DNA of 64,000 nucleotides from Terana coerulea (GCA_024811115.1 JAKOGH010000732.1:62001-126000); one strand, 5' to 3'. Numbered from the stretch's first letter, positions 19,356-31,499 are shown. Numbers and translations: made by a program. The notes: generated by a model from the letters alone, not told the origin.

Positions 19356-21903
19356 ATGGGAAGAGAAATCGTCAACGTGCAGGTACGTTTCCTGTGTCAC
19401 TGCTGGCTGCACGTTCTGATGACGCGCGATCCAACACAGGCCGGCCAGGTCAGTTTGAGAGGTCCTGACACGCATGTCTCGCGGTCAAACACTCACAAGC
19501 TCGCCGATGTGTAGGCTGGCAATCAAATTGGAGAGAATTTTTGGAAGATGCTGTTGGCTGAGCATGGGCTAGATGAACAAGGGGTGAGTTGATGTATTTC
19601 TGCTACGGCGTCATGAAGTGCTAAACACGCTCGAAATGACGCGTAGTTCTACAAAGGGAATGAACCTCTTCAGCTACCAAGAGTACGTCCAACCTCTCGA
19701 ACGCCGCTCTGGGGATCAGACTGAATATTCGTCATAGGTTGGAGTTTACTTCACCGAAGTCGAGCAGGCCGGCGAGCCAACCAAGTATGTGCCACGGAGC
19801 GTGCAAGTCGATCTGGAGGCAGGCGTGTGCAATCGCGTCAGTGACAATTGAGCGAATACGAAGAGTGTTACTGACTGCTGTTGTAGATTCGCAGTGGCAA
19901 AATGGGATCGCTCTTCCGTCCCGACACGTTCATAACAGCAGAGACGGGAGCTGGGAACAACTGGGCGAAGGTGCGTCCGAGCACAACCTCATGCGAACAT
20001 TCTCCTCACTATCCTTTTAGGGCTTCTACACCGAAGGAGCCGAGCTCATCGAGCCCATTCTCGAAGTTGTCCGGAAACAGGTCGAAGCGTGCGACGCCCT
20101 GCAAGGATTCCAGTTGATTCACTCGCTTGGAGGCGGAACGGGTTCTGGACTGGGCTCGCTGCTGCTTTCAAAATTCCGAGAAGTTGTGTTCATCTTTGTC
20201 ACCGCGTCTTGACCCCTCATATGAATACGTGTAGGAATTCCCTGACAGGATGCTGGCAACATTCTCGGTCCTGCCATCTCCTAAGGTCTGTCAAGTCGGA
20301 TAATCAATTCGTTCATGTGCTAATACTGCTGTCTAGGTGTCGGAGACTGTTGTAGAGGTGAGATTTCCTGAAGTCAATCATACAGGGGGCTAATATGGCG
20401 GCGCTAGCCTTATAATGCAATGCTCTCCATACACCAGCTGGTCGAGAACAGCGATTTGACCATGATGCTGGACAATGAAGCTCTGTTCGTCCTGTATATG
20501 ATCGAGTGCGCTGGTATTGGCTTACAAGTCACACAGCTACGACATCTGTACGCGGACGCTAAAAGTCCAAACACCCGAATTCGAACATCTAAACACAGTG
20601 AGCCAATTGTTGTATGATGCCTGATACACTTTTAACCAGTTGTGTAGTTGATTGCCCAAGTTATGTGTGGTGTCAGCACCAGCCTGCGATTCCCCGGTCA
20701 GCTTAACGGGGACCTCCGGAAGCTCGGTCTTAACTTGGTGCCCTTCCCTCGAGTACGTTCTTCGCAGCTCCTGTGGAGCTTCACGAGAGCTGACTGCACT
20801 ATCCATAGCTCCATTTCTTGATGCCTAGCTATGCGCCGTTCTATAACCCCCACGATCATGCGTTCATCAGGATGTCGGTACAGGATTTGACACAAGCGTA
20901 CGTCTCTTGTGTTGTGACGAGTCGCCATTGCTCACATTCTGGCAGCGCTTTCGACCGCAAGAACCTTCTTGTGGCGTGCGACCCACGCTTCGGGTGCGTT
21001 CGTTCTGTTCAGCTTCCGCGTGCCAGTTGACTCAGACACAACGGACAGTCGCTACCTAACCGCTGCCGTGATCTTCCGCGGTCCTGTTTCGTCTCGGGAA
21101 GCGGAGGTTTGTCACTCAGTGTTCAATTTTGGAACAGGCTCTGATCTCATACACTGAATAGTTCACAGTCGGCGAGCTGCAGCGCAAGAACTCGTCGCAA
21201 TTTGTGGAGTAGGTCCGTTGCGATCGTAGAATGCGCGTGATTCTCACTGGTGAGTTGCAGGTGGCTTCCTGACAATGTGTCCGTAACCCTGTGCACTGTT
21301 CCACCTGTCGGACAAGTTCAGGTATGCTTCTCTTCTACCTGTGTACATTCTGGCAATGACGATCGGAAACAACAGTCTGCGACATGCCTCGGGAACTCGA
21401 CAGCCGTGCAGGAGCTGTTCAAGCGCAACCTCAGTCAGGTATGTCGGCCCTCGTCCTCGTGCATATCGTTCTTTCTCTGACGTCACTGCTTCCGTCCCCC
21501 AGTTCGCCTCAATGTACAAGCGGTCAGTATTTGCTTATGTTCGCGCGACGTCTGCCTTCGTACTGACCCGTCTAACTTCTTCGTCCTCCTATGGCAGCTC
21601 GGCGTTCTTGCATTGGTACACAGGTCAGTAGTACTTCTCCGAATTTGCCCGCGTGCGCAGGAAGCTGATGTTTGGGTATCCGCAGGCGAAGGCATGGACA
21701 CCATGGAGTTCCAAGAGGCGGAGAGCAATGCGCGGGATCTCATGTATGTACTGCTTCCTATCGAGCCGTGCTCATTCGTTAAATTTTACTACGCGCCATA
21801 CAGTGCCGAGTACCAGCAATACCAGGAAGCAACCGTCGGCGAGGATGACGTCGAAGAACAGTACGAAGAGGGCGCCGAGCCTTCAGCCGAAGAGGAGCAA
21901 TAA
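19356..21903 (+). CDS. Divergent beta-tubulin paralogue
   Basis: A microtubule subunit spread over more than a dozen exons. Visible blocks are MGREIVNVQ and [20 protein letters not shown] (N-terminal nucleotide site), [29 protein letters not shown], the tubulin signature [122 protein letters not shown] and an acidic tail ending AEPSAEEEQ. It departs from typical beta-tubulin at the N-terminus (MGREI, not MREI) and around residues 198-200 (see findings). One extra base seems present at the exon junction near 20485-20537. The divergence suggests the second, specialised beta-tubulin of basidiomycetes. Confidence 0.9.
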
Positions 21904-22348
21904 CCCGCTAGACCCTGATACTGACTCGGTTCACAACATGTCCCGCGGTTGCGTTGATCCTACACACTTCTATCGATTCAATACCCTCTTTACCCATTCA
22001 ATTATATCACTGCAGTAATACCAAGAACCCTTGCATCGGAAGTTGGAAACGGTCATTTTCACTTCAAAGCCGCCTCTTTACTACGTTTCACAGTTCGATT
22101 ACAAAATGCTGCCAATGCTGTATCATCTTGTTTCTATTGCTGTAGATTGAACGTGTTTCGCACCATCGACAACAATATCGTGGCGGCGACGCATCAACAT
22201 TGTTGTGTCGGGATGACCAGTTCAATTCGGCCGTGCTGCGTCTCCTGCGTTGCTCTAAAAGCGTTGTAGAAGAGGGCCATTTTTCTGTGCAGAGTGTGGG
22301 GTACACTTTTCTGACATCTCATCGACAACCTCTTCTTCCTGTGAGTTG
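21904..22348. other. Intergenic after beta-tubulin
   Basis: AT- and pyrimidine-rich sequence, presumably including the tubulin 3' UTR. Nothing else supported. Confidence 0.4.
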
Positions 22349-22498
22349 ATGCTCTCGCCAGAATGGCTCAGAAGCTTGCTAGACAGACGTCCCGACGTCG
22401 TAGCAGCGCTTCGACTGTTCACTCTGCGGAACCCTCAGATTCAAGACATCTCGAAGGCGATTGAATTAGGCTCTGTTACGGTATACATTAAAAGATAA
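22349..22498 (+). CDS. Possible 49-codon small ORF or gene fragment
   Basis: ATG 22349 opens a short frame reading MLSPEWLRSLLDRRPDVV, LFTLRNPQIQDISKAIELG and ending in KR. The amphipathic, protein-like composition is notable for its length. There is no splice context, no family match and no repeat elsewhere in the window. It overlaps nothing and sits 60 bp from the end of the convergent F-box gene. It may be chance or the relic of a larger gene. Confidence 0.25.
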   Translation: MLSPEWLRSLLDRRPDVVAALRLFTLRNPQIQDISKAIELGSVTVYIKR

Positions 22499-22560
22499 AG
22501 CATGTACTACATACCAGGTCAGGTAATATCTCCAGGTCAATGCTAGTTAGAGAATAGTCT

Positions 22561-24057
22561 CTACCCTCCGTACAGAAACGGATGTCTCTCTTCTCCTCGT
22601 GCCACCAGTTCTCGTTTGAGACGATTTATCGTATGCACTAGGTTCACTTGCGTGCTCGAAGGCGAGTAATGCTCCAGACTGAGGATCGATGCAGTCGCGA
22701 GCTCCGCGTTCGGAAAGACGTCCGCGAGGAACGCTGCGACATGGGCCGTCTCAGCAAGGAAATCAGGGAAGCCGATGTATAATCGCGTCAACGATTGGTG
22801 AGCACTCATATTCTGCGGAGGGTTTGCGGTGGCTGAGGCTTGCCTGTGAGGGACGCACACGTTCAGCCCGAGCGAGCTCATATTGGGGCAATAGCGCGCA
22901 AAGAGCATGATGTCTGTCAAGGTCGGCATATGGGTAGATGGAATGTGGCTGCTGCTGATATGCAGGTTCCGAACGCTGATGCCGCATCCGCGAGCAATCT
23001 GTTCTAGCGTAGCCGGCGTGCATTTGAAGGGGATTTCTTGAATAGTGATGTTCCTCAACATTCCGTTACGGAAGAGAGGTAGCATGGCGGCGCCGGCGAT
23101 GTCAATCAGCTCATCCGAGTGACTGGTGAGTTTCGGTGCTGGGTATGTGTTGAGTGACCTGAGGCAAGTGAATTTGGATAGTGAGGCACAAAGCAGATGG
23201 AAGGACTCTGTGGCAGCAATAGCGGTGAGGCCTGCTCGTTTGTGATAACAGCTGTGCGCCAACACGAGATGGGATAGTTTGGGTGTTTGCAATGCGTCAA
23301 AGAAGGCATTCAAGTTATGCATGGATATGTAGCAGGTCACCTTCAGCGTCCGAAGAGCGGCGAATGGTAGAGGCGAAAAGGCATGGTTAACATCTTCATC
23401 GCTTCTGATTTGGACCAGAAGTCTGCGGAGACGCGGGAGAGATGCGAGCACTTGGACGGCGTCGCAAGAAAGGTGGCTGTTTAGTATCGTGAGGTTTCGA
23501 ATGTCACGAGCGGATTTGTACGTCACATCAACAACGGCCGAGATATGCCTTTGGTCCAGAGTCACCCACACGCGTATGTCTGTTGACCTGGGGTCCGATG
23601 AGGAAAGGGATGAAAGAGCCAAAGTCTGAATATACGTCGAGTTCGACGTAGATTGGGAAACATGGCACCATTTTGATACCGTAGTCGTAACGCAATATAG
23701 CAAGGGAAAGCAGGGTCATTCTGCAACGTGAACGCCTGGACTCGATGGGCGTGATGCTCGAACCGTGTCCAATCTTCAGGTGATGGCACCTCGACCATAA
23801 TCTACATTAAATCACGTCAATTCCATTTAGCACAAAAAAAAGCGAAAAACGCTCACCAATTTCCCCCCGTCTAGGCGCAAGCAGTCGGAAGGCAAACAGT
23901 ATAGCAGAGGAACCATGCTACGGAGTTCCCTCCACGTCTTGGCCATAGCAGAGTCATAAAAGGCACGGCACGAGAGCGCCAAAGAGATCAAATCCTTTCG
24001 CGCTAACTCTTGAAGGATGAGCTGCATGACATCGTAAGTCTGCAGACATCTGTGCAT
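22561..24057 (-). CDS. F-box protein with leucine-rich C-terminal region (two frame breaks)
   Basis: Likely an SCF ubiquitin-ligase substrate adaptor of the large basidiomycete F-box family. Exon 1 (24057 to about 23855) carries the F-box-like QTYDVMQLILQELARKDLIS and LALSCRAFYDSAMAKTWREL. After one intron come VEVPSPEDWTRFEHHAHRVQ and MFPNLR, then irregular LRR-type repeats such as ARDIRNLTILNSHL, ALRTLKVTCYISMHNLNAFF and GISVRNLHISSSHIPS, ending ERHPFLYGG. Two single-base insertions shift the frame near 23645 (after FPNLR) and near 23580 (before IRVWVTLDQRH). Between them the third frame reads ELDVYSDFGSFIPFLIGPQV, so the protein is recoverable by eye. Confidence 0.8.
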
Positions 24058-24308
24058 GACTGAAGGGAGTTGATGATACAGGAATGGGTCAAGTAAGTCG
24101 CAGCCTGAAGGTCGCTAACGGGCTGAGGAGGCCTCATATCGGGCCGTGCGAGCATCAAGTTGACCTTCCTAATGGGGGTCCTTGTTTGCTATTGTTTGTA
24201 GCCGAGGCGCGCTCCCCGCCGCGCGCCGCTCTTGTCCTTACCCACCGAACAAAGGGCGGAGCTCACCGCTCTTGGCAACGTACCACCACCACCATCCCCT
24301 TCCTCTCG

Positions 24309-25962
24309 ATGGCAGAAATCGCGAGCCTATCGCGGACAATTCCCGCACGCAGGCCACGGCCTGAATCCGAAATCATCGACGTCGACGCCCTCCCTGACGA
24401 ACTCGTTCAAATTACCCGGCCACGCCCACATCAACGGAGACGGCTGTCTCCGCCTGTTGCGTCCTCCTCAAGGGCAGCGCAAGAGGCGATAATTGTCTTA
24501 GACAGCGACGAGGAGGAGGTTGAGCAAGGACTGCGAGGTACGTCGCCCGTCGTCCCGCCACCCCGCCCCGTTCTCACACCTCGTAGCCGATGACAATTTT
24601 CGTCCTCGAGGACCGCCGCTGAGGCGACAACACTCTTATCTCGATGTTATGGCCGCTCGCCATCGTAATCCGCCGCCGCCGCCCGCCATCGTGCCCAGCG
24701 CACAGCCGTTTGCGTTTGAGGCCCAGATGAACCCCAGGCCGGCGGCCCGCCGCCGTTCCGCGGTGCCAGAACCGCCCCCGCCGGCGGCCGCCGCGCGCTC
24801 GCACCACCAGCCCGCGATGGGCCTCGGCGGCGCGATCATCGCCATGAACCGCCAGAACGCTCTCGAGGACGCGCACCGGCACCGGCACCACCAGCAGCCC
24901 CTGCCGCACGCACGCCGCACGCACGTCTTCGGATTTGACGCTCCGCCGCAACAGTCCGGCGGATGGGCGGGGAATTTGGTCAACACGCTCCGCAACATCT
25001 TCGGGCAGGGGCGGCTGGAGCACGATGGGCACAACCACTGGACGAGCTACTTGGATGACCCCTGGGGCGAGCTGGACCACGAACCCAACCCAGGTGGATG
25101 GGGTGACCAGGACATCGTCAACCAGATGCTCGGGCTCCCGCCGAAGGCGAAGGAGGTGGTCTATCGGCAGTCCTACACCCACCCCGAGACCCCGACGCCG
25201 GGTTATACGTATAATTTTGGGGTAGACGACACCACTATGTCGCCTTCAGGGGATACGTCCAAGGCCGCCATTGTCGTCGACGACGACGGCGCCTCGAGCA
25301 CAAGCAGCGTGCCGAAGACGGCGACTGCAACGCTCGTCTGCGCCCGATGCATGGATCCTCTGGTCCTGCCGGCGCAACGTGCCACAGACGAGGAGAACAA
25401 ACGGCGGCGGATGTGGGGTCTCCGCTGCGGACATGTACTGGATGGGAAGTGCATAGCGGAGCTGATGCGCCCTCCTATCAAGATTGAAGAGGATGCGGAC
25501 GTGGCGATGGATGATGTAGAGTACGTGCCTGCTGGGTCCGCTCGTTCGAGCACGGGCAAAGGCAAAGGCAAGGCGCCGATGCCTGTTCCCGTGGACCGCA
25601 AGGGCAAGGGCAGAGCTGTCCGCTGGGAAGGGCCCGCGGAGGAGCCCGTGGATCCTGTGGACGACAGCTCCATCCGGTCCCGCCTCCGCTCGCGGCGGCC
25701 AGGAACGTTGCAGGCTGCTGAGACACACGGCGACGGTGGCTCGTCGGATCTCTCGGACCCCAGCTCGCCCGTCCGCCATCACCACCGCCCGACGCGGCCG
25801 CTCCCTCGACGCGCGCGCAAGGGCCGCAAGGCGGGCAAGGTGCGATACCACTGGAAGTGCCCCGTCGCAGAGTGCGGCCAGGACCATGTCAGCGTGCTGT
25901 CTCCTGGAGATGAAGAATACGTGATGGACCCCCACAAAGGCGCCATCGGCCTGTTCATGTAA
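24309..25962 (+). CDS. SIM- and split-RING-containing protein (STUbL-like)
   Basis: Two exons, intron at 24537-24586 (GTACGT...CGTAG), all in frame. The N-terminal exon contains two SUMO-interaction-like motifs, EIIDVDALPDE and IIVLDSDEEE (hydrophobic core plus acidic run). The middle is Pro/His-rich and disordered. From about residue 340 a RING-like zinc centre begins: CARCMDP, then WGLRCGHVLDGKCIAELM. It is interrupted by an acidic/basic insert of about 120 residues and finishes YHWKCPVAECGQDH. SIMs plus a C-terminal RING are the hallmark of SUMO-targeted ubiquitin ligases (Slx8/Rfp type). The long insert is unusual, so the function is inference. It is divergent from the F-box gene 250 bp away. 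Confidence 0.75.
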
Positions 25963-26439
25963 CACCCTGTATTTGTTCGGCATTCGTTCTGTAGCGTGTA
26001 GTCGTGGGCGCGTGGTTTCTTGGTGCAGATTAACATGACCGCGTTCTGAATCTCCAGGTCCCTGCCGCGCTATCACCCGTCCGGGTTGAATCTTCGATCC
26101 CACGTGGGCGACCTACTCGCAGGTACGGACAGGCAGTGTGCCACACATCCCATTATACGGCGATAGCGTAAGAGCATCTCGCTTGGCCCGCAACGGATTC
26201 ATCTCCCGTTTTAGGGCTGACTGCACGCCCAGATGCGGCTGCGACATGCCGCGAAGTTGCGGCGGACACGCCGTGCCACGCCTGGTCGTCCTCGACTCCA
26301 GCCCGCATGTCAGCCTCGTTTCGCTGGGCCTGACAATGCAGTCCTTTCATCCTTTCGCGTTCTCCAGTGCATTGACTTGTCTCTGCTGTTGAGTCGAGCT
26401 TGCTCTCTCTAAACGACATAGACGTACCATACCACCGCG
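25963..26439. other. Intergenic between RING gene and zinc-ribbon-like gene
   Basis: No coding region supported. It contains the 3' end of the RING gene and the upstream region of the next plus-strand gene; short overlapping frames on both strands look like chance. Confidence 0.4.
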
Positions 26440-27860
26440 ATGGCCCAGCAGAGCGTACAGCGCGACGGCGAGGTGTCGAGTCGTTTCATGACCAGGCCTC
26501 AGCGATGGCTGACGAAGGTGAGCACCAGCACGTTATCATGAACCTGGCTTGCAATCTAACACACCTCCAGCTCCGACGGTGGCAGTCGTTGCCCAGCTCG
26601 AAGTTCGCCACAGACCGCACGCTGTCCACATGCGCGTCCTGTCTCGCAGCGAACGCACCCCAGGGAGAGCTGTGCTCTTGGTGCGGGCGCCATGGGCGCG
26701 AAGACGGTGGGTACACCGGGGCAGCCCCGGCGGCGGGTCAGCGCGCCGCATCTGTTGAACGACCTGCAGAAGGAGCAGCTGCTGCGCATGCAGAAGACGC
26801 TGTCTGCGTTATACGTGCCGGCGAGCCCAGGGCGCCGGGGCGCGGAGAGTGCTGTTTCTCGCCGGCGGAGGCACCGCGACGCGACTGTGTTCTCCGTGGA
26901 TGACCTCACGGGCATTGCGCATGTGGTCAGTTGTGCCATCCGTATCGCGATCCTATGGGCGGCTGACAATCACTTTAAATGGTGTAGAATAATGAAACGC
27001 GCTTCCTGGTGCAGTCTATCGTGGCGCAAGCCGACGAAGACACGCCTCCTCCCACACCCACGTCCCCGACCCTGCATGACGAACCTATCGAGAATCCACC
27101 CAGCGCCAAAGACAAACATCTCCTCCAGGCCTTGACATCCACGAACGCGTACCCGGCGCGCACCGTCCGCAGACGCCAGCGCTTCTCGCTCCCTAGGCGG
27201 CGCTCGACCCATTCCCTGCGCAACCGCACGCTCTCGGACGCGCCGCCCGCGCTCCTCCTACCGTTCCCCGCGCCGAAACCCAAGCCCGACGCGCGGCCGA
27301 CGACACCCACGCGCACGCAAGTGCAGGCAGGCGCGCCGCCCGCTGCAGCTGGCAGCCCGCCCGCGAGCCCGACACGGTCCGAGGCGTCGAGCGCCGTGCG
27401 GCTCGGGCACCCCGCGCGCCCGCTCTACACTGCGATCCGGAGGAGCCGCGGCGGGCCCGGGAGCGTCGACTCGGCGAGCAGCTTGTCGGTGCGCTCGGTC
27501 TCGCCGGGGCCGTGCGCCAGTGAGCACCTGGGTGGCGCGGACGGTATGGGTGCACCGCCATCGCCTCGGTCGCCGGCCAGACCCATCCCGCTCTCGTCGC
27601 TCGTGGAGGGCCCCAAAGCTGGTGCCCGCCCGGCGCTCTCGTCGTTTGGCTCGGCCAGCGCGCATGTCAGGAGTACGAGCGGGTGCTCGTTGAGCGGCGA
27701 GGCGGAGCTGCGGATGGCGCTCTCGAGGAGGCGGAACACCGTGTCGGAGTATAGGGTCGAAGAAGGCGAGGCGGGGGCACATGCGGGGTTTGGTATGACG
27801 CTCAAGAGGCTGAGGCATGGGCTGAGGAGCCTCGTGAAGCCGACGAAGGCTTCGGGATGA
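26440..27860 (+). CDS. Unknown protein with CxxC pair and Ser/Arg-rich tail
   Basis: No family recognised. The start exon gives MAQQSVQRDG and RPQRWLTK, splicing (GTGAGC...CTCCAG) to LRRWQSLPSSKFATDRTLST. A compact CASC...CSWCGR pair could bind zinc. A helical segment SAPHLLNDLQKEQLLRMQKT and TVFSVDDLTGIAHV follow. The last exon starts NNETRFLVQSIVAQADEDT and runs into a long disordered Pro/Ser/Arg region ending LRHGLRSLVKPTKASG. The CxxC part and the helical part are in different frames near 26690, so an indel or missed intron lies there. Probably a regulatory or scaffold protein. Confidence 0.6.
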
Positions 27861-28143
27861 TGCAGATGGTGACCGCGACGGGTACGCGGTCTGCCGCCAT
27901 CCTGCACGTCTTCTTTCACTTTCACTTTATGTGTTTGCTTTTCTCGTTGCATGATCTCCAAGTTCTTACGCTGCAGCCTCTCGATACCCATATCATGATA
28001 CCCCGTACTTGTGTATCGCTAGTCTATGCAATGCTATGATGTCTACTCCAAATCGAGGCAGGAGCGGCCATGGTGGCGCCCGGCACGCGCTTTGGCCACA
28101 GCGTCCCTATGGACCTTGCCCTTCCCACCACCACCCCACCGAC

Positions 28144-28795
28144 ATGTCGAAAGAGCCCAACAAGCACCAGCTCTCTGCGCGACTGGAGTACCAGAGCCGC
28201 GTGCCCGCCTTCCTGCAGAAGCTCCAGAACAAAGTGAGCGGGTACGCCGACGAGGAGGACGACGAGGAGCCTGCATACGAGTACGACGGCTCGGGGCGGC
28301 CGCCGATACCGACGCGGCCTGCTATACCCACAAGACCCAGCGGAGAGCCCGGCAGCGGGGATGAGGACGTGGATGAGGAGGAGATGGACGGGGCGCCGCA
28401 GATCGTGGTGTTGAAGGAAGGGAAGCATCTGTCGGAGCGGGAGGTCGAGAACGAGAAGCGGAAAGGTGTGTGCTGCGCTCTGGATGGCGGGCACTTGATC
28501 TCAAAGCCTTGTGCGCGACAGCAAAAGGACTTCCTCCCCTCCCTGACGCGGACGAGGTCCCAGAACGTACAGACCAACAGCCGGCGTCGAAGTCAGCGAA
28601 GGAGGGCGCGAAAGCGAAGACGCAGGCTCTATCGTTCTCCTCTGGCGGTCCAAGCGCAAAGTCGGCATCCAAGAAGCGAAAAGTCATAGGCAGCACGGAC
28701 AACGACGACGACACAAAGACAAGAAGTCAAAGCCGGCCGCGAAGAAACCTAAGAAAGCGCAGAAGAAGCTCCTCTCCTTCGGAGACGACGCATAA
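28144..28795 (+). CDS. DUF4604 protein (KIAA1143 family)
   Basis: Small conserved eukaryotic protein of unknown function. The N-terminus MSKEPNKHQLSARLEYQSR-VPAFLQKL matches the family start (xxYxxxxPAFLxxL). GAPQIVVLKEGKHLSEREVE matches the internal PQVVVLKxGxLS block. The C-terminus KKLLSFGDDA matches the terminal LSFxDDE signature. One intron (near 28466-28529, GTGTGT...CGACAG) joins KRKAKGLPPLPDADEVPE. A single-base indel in a GAC repeat near 28705-28712 puts the terminal KDKKSKPAAKKPKK segment in another frame. Lys-rich and acidic composition suggests a nuclear protein. Confidence 0.78.
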
Positions 28796-29481
28796 CGCGG
28801 CCGTTGTGCGCGACGGCACACGCCCCCGGCACCCCCTGCCGACTATGCGCCCATACCGCCTGTGAGGCGTCCCCTTCTCCCGTGCCCAGTCTCAGCGCTG
28901 ACTCGTTCTGAGCAGCCCAGATTGTGCGAGCGCGAGTACGACGGTCCGACGCCGCGCGGGGCTTCGTCAGACCCTCGTCCTGTGTCCCTCAGCTCTTCGC
29001 TATCTGTGTGCCGTCGGGCCTGTGAAGGCGAGCTGGGCTGCGCCTTGGCGCATAGTCCGTGCGATAGCGAGCGAGATAGCATGGTGGTGGCGGCGGCGAC
29101 TTTCTCAGCTGGACGGCATGCAGTGCTGGTCACTGTCAGCTTGGAACTATAATCGGACTCCCGGTCCTGGCAGGGCTCGCATTCTGTTCGAACTGTATCT
29201 TATTACCAGCGTAATCGTCCGTAGACACTCTCAACATGAGGACACTGCTAATGATCTACGTCCGTAAGTAGCACTCTAGCTGAGCTCAGCGTAGTCCTGG
29301 CACGAGAGCTACCAGCGCGCAAATAAATACAAACAGACGTCGTAGTGCCGCTCCGGCGCCACAGCTTGTGAACCTGATTGGTCCGAACCTGCTCCACTTT
29401 CGCTTTTCGTTACAACTCTCGTTCACCTCCGAGTTGTCCCTCGGAAGACCAGGATCCGTATTAACTTCTGTTGCGCCAAAA
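28796..29481. other. Intergenic before SDHAF3
   Basis: No supported gene. Two 96-codon frames overlap on opposite strands (28843-29152), which is typical of GC-rich chance ORFs. Confidence 0.4.
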
Positions 29482-30115
29482 ATGCGACGAAGCCTCGTAC
29501 GGCTCGCAGAGGCGGTGGGCAGGGCGCCGCTGACGGTGCAGCAGGCGAGTGCGGCACTTCTGCCGCCACTTCCGTACGGCCTGTGCTTCCTCCTTGCGAT
29601 AGCTGAGTCAAGACTGAATGGTACGGTATGCTCCAAGGTTGTATCGAAGTATTCTGCGCGCGCATCGCCGTCTACCGGGGGATATGCGCTCACTGGGCGA
29701 CGTCTACGTAAAGTCCGGTAGGTCTGGTCTCTTTAGCTGGCTTATAAAATTCATATTTCTCGTCATATTTGTCTTCGGAGAGCTGACTCGCAAACTTTGC
29801 TATTGCTAGAGTTTCGCAATCACCGCAAGGTGGACAACCCGTTGCACATCATGGGTTTCCTCTCGCAATGGAAGACGTACTTGGACGCGCTCCCGAGAGA
29901 CCCAGACCAGCCGTTCCGCGGGCGCACGCTCGACCCCACGCTCCTCGAGAAGGTGCGCTTGGTCACGGATTACACAAGTATGCGGCTTGCTGAGATGTTT
30001 GGTTATGCAGATGTCTGCGGAGCAACTCGGGCAGCTGTACGAGCTCATGCACGCCACCAAGGACGTGTGGAAGCCGGTCGCCGACCTGGGAGATAATTCG
30101 GAGGGCGGCCAGTGA
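29482..30115 (+). CDS. SDHAF3: SDHAF3/ACN9, succinate dehydrogenase assembly factor
   Basis: Mitochondrial LYR-motif protein that helps mature the iron-sulfur subunit of succinate dehydrogenase. It has four exons. Exon 1 begins MRRSLVRLAEAVGRAP. Exon 2 supplies the LYR motif, LYRSILRAHRRLP, and GDMRSLGDVYVKS. Exon 3 gives EFRNHRKVDNPLHIMGFLSQ, WKTYLDAL and LDPTLLEK. Exon 4 gives MSAEQLGQLYELMHATKD. These are all diagnostic of ACN9 proteins, and all junctions are in frame. The length (about 130 residues) is normal. The N-terminal basic stretch fits mitochondrial import. Confidence 0.93.
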
Positions 30116-30486
30116 GCAGTGTGTGACTTTATGCGTACACATCCGGCATGTGTGCTGCAGAGATGTACGGTCGCATGTACCGCTGTTATCGCTTTGCAAA
30201 GGGTCCTCCTGCGTCTGGACGATGTTAGAGACAGTTAGACTCGCCACTCTTACCCCTCCTCTTCTTATCTTATCCCTTTACACATATAGCTGTGCCCTCT
30301 ATCTTGCTTAGGGGCCTCGACGTCTACGCGGCGAATCGCTGCAGGTGATTGGCTGGCTGCTCGCCGGGTCACGGGTGGGCGAGTAGGCGCCCCTCCCCGC
30401 CGGGTTGCTGAGATGACGCGCTGATCAGGTCGATCGGGAGTGCTTCGGCAGGGCTCTTCCGACTCTCTTGGACTCACAGAACAGGC

Positions 30487-30494
30487 TATATAAA
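30487..30494 (+). promoter_or_regulatory. TATA box of cyanase gene
   Basis: TATATAAA lies 91 bp upstream of the cyanase ATG, followed by a pyrimidine-rich stretch typical of fungal start regions. Confidence 0.6.
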
Positions 30495-30584
30495 CTAGGG
30501 CAGCCATGGGACCTCTCGTCCATCCTCAGCCCCTTTCTTCTCATCTCCCACCCACTCCTAGCTTTCTGTTCTAATTCTCCAGCC

Positions 30585-31499
30585 ATGTCTGCACCGTCCT
30601 CTGGCTTCCAACCTGGTGCGCGCCGCGCCCTTGCTCTCCTGCACCACCGTCTTTCTGACCATAGCCACAGAAAGTGAACGCGGCCGCTGAACCATACGCC
30701 GGCATCCCCTCCATCTGCTCGCAGCTCATCGAGGCGAAAGCCAGGAAAGGTCTGTCCTGCCTTGCGCGCACACCTCCTCCCCCCGCCGCCCCACTCACAC
30801 TTACGCTTGCTCACCGCGCGCCAGGCCTGACCTTCGAGGCGATCGGCAAGGCGATCGGGCGCGACGAGGTCTGGGTCGCCGCCGCGTTCTACGCGCAGGC
30901 GAAGATGACGCCGGACGACATCGCGAAGCTGTCGCAGGTGCTCGAGCTGCAGCCGGAGCTCCTCGAGGCGGAGCTCGGCGCGCACTGGTGGCCGCGCCGC
31001 GGCCTGGGCCCGATGCCCCCGACGGACCCCGTGCTCTACCGTCTGTACGAGGTGCGTCGTCCCGCTCGTCTGCGTTCACGGTGGTGCAGCGCGTACTCAC
31101 GCGCACGGCGCAGGGCGTGCTCGTCTACGGCAACGCGATAAAGGTACGTGGCGCCCGTCCAGCTCTGCCTGCAGCGTGCGACTGACCCCTACGCGTTATC
31201 CCCTGCACGCTCCCTGCTACTGCTACACTCCCACCCCAGGCGGTCGTGCATGAGAAGGTGCGTGTCCACGCATCGCTCCGGAGCCGCGCACGCGCTCACG
31301 CGCCGGGACAGTTCGGCGACGGCATCATCTCCATGATCGACTGCACGGTCAAGGTGGACAAGAAGGAGGACCCGAAGGGCGACCGCGTCCTGCTCACCTT
31401 CGAGTGCGTGCTCTTCGCGTCTCGTGCGCTGTGGCCGTGGCAGGCTGACGCGATGTTACATGTTACAGCGGCAAGTTCCTGAAGTACGCGCAGTGGTGA
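30585..31499 (+). CDS. CYN1: Cyanate hydratase (cyanase)
   Basis: Cyanase converts cyanate plus bicarbonate to CO2 and carbamate, a detoxification and nitrogen-scavenging step. Conserved blocks are AGIPSICSQLIEAKARK, GLTFEAIGKAIGRDEVWVAA, FYAQAKMTPDDIAKLSQVL, then the catalytic domain: PTDPVLYRLYE (catalytic Arg and Glu), GVLVYGNAIKAVVHEK, FGDGIISMIDCTVKV (catalytic Ser) and GKFLKYAQW at the end. Six introns; the core exons join in frame. The first exon (MSAPSSGFQP) joins the second with one base to spare, so the non-conserved N-terminus is uncertain. A TATA box lies upstream. Confidence 0.92.
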
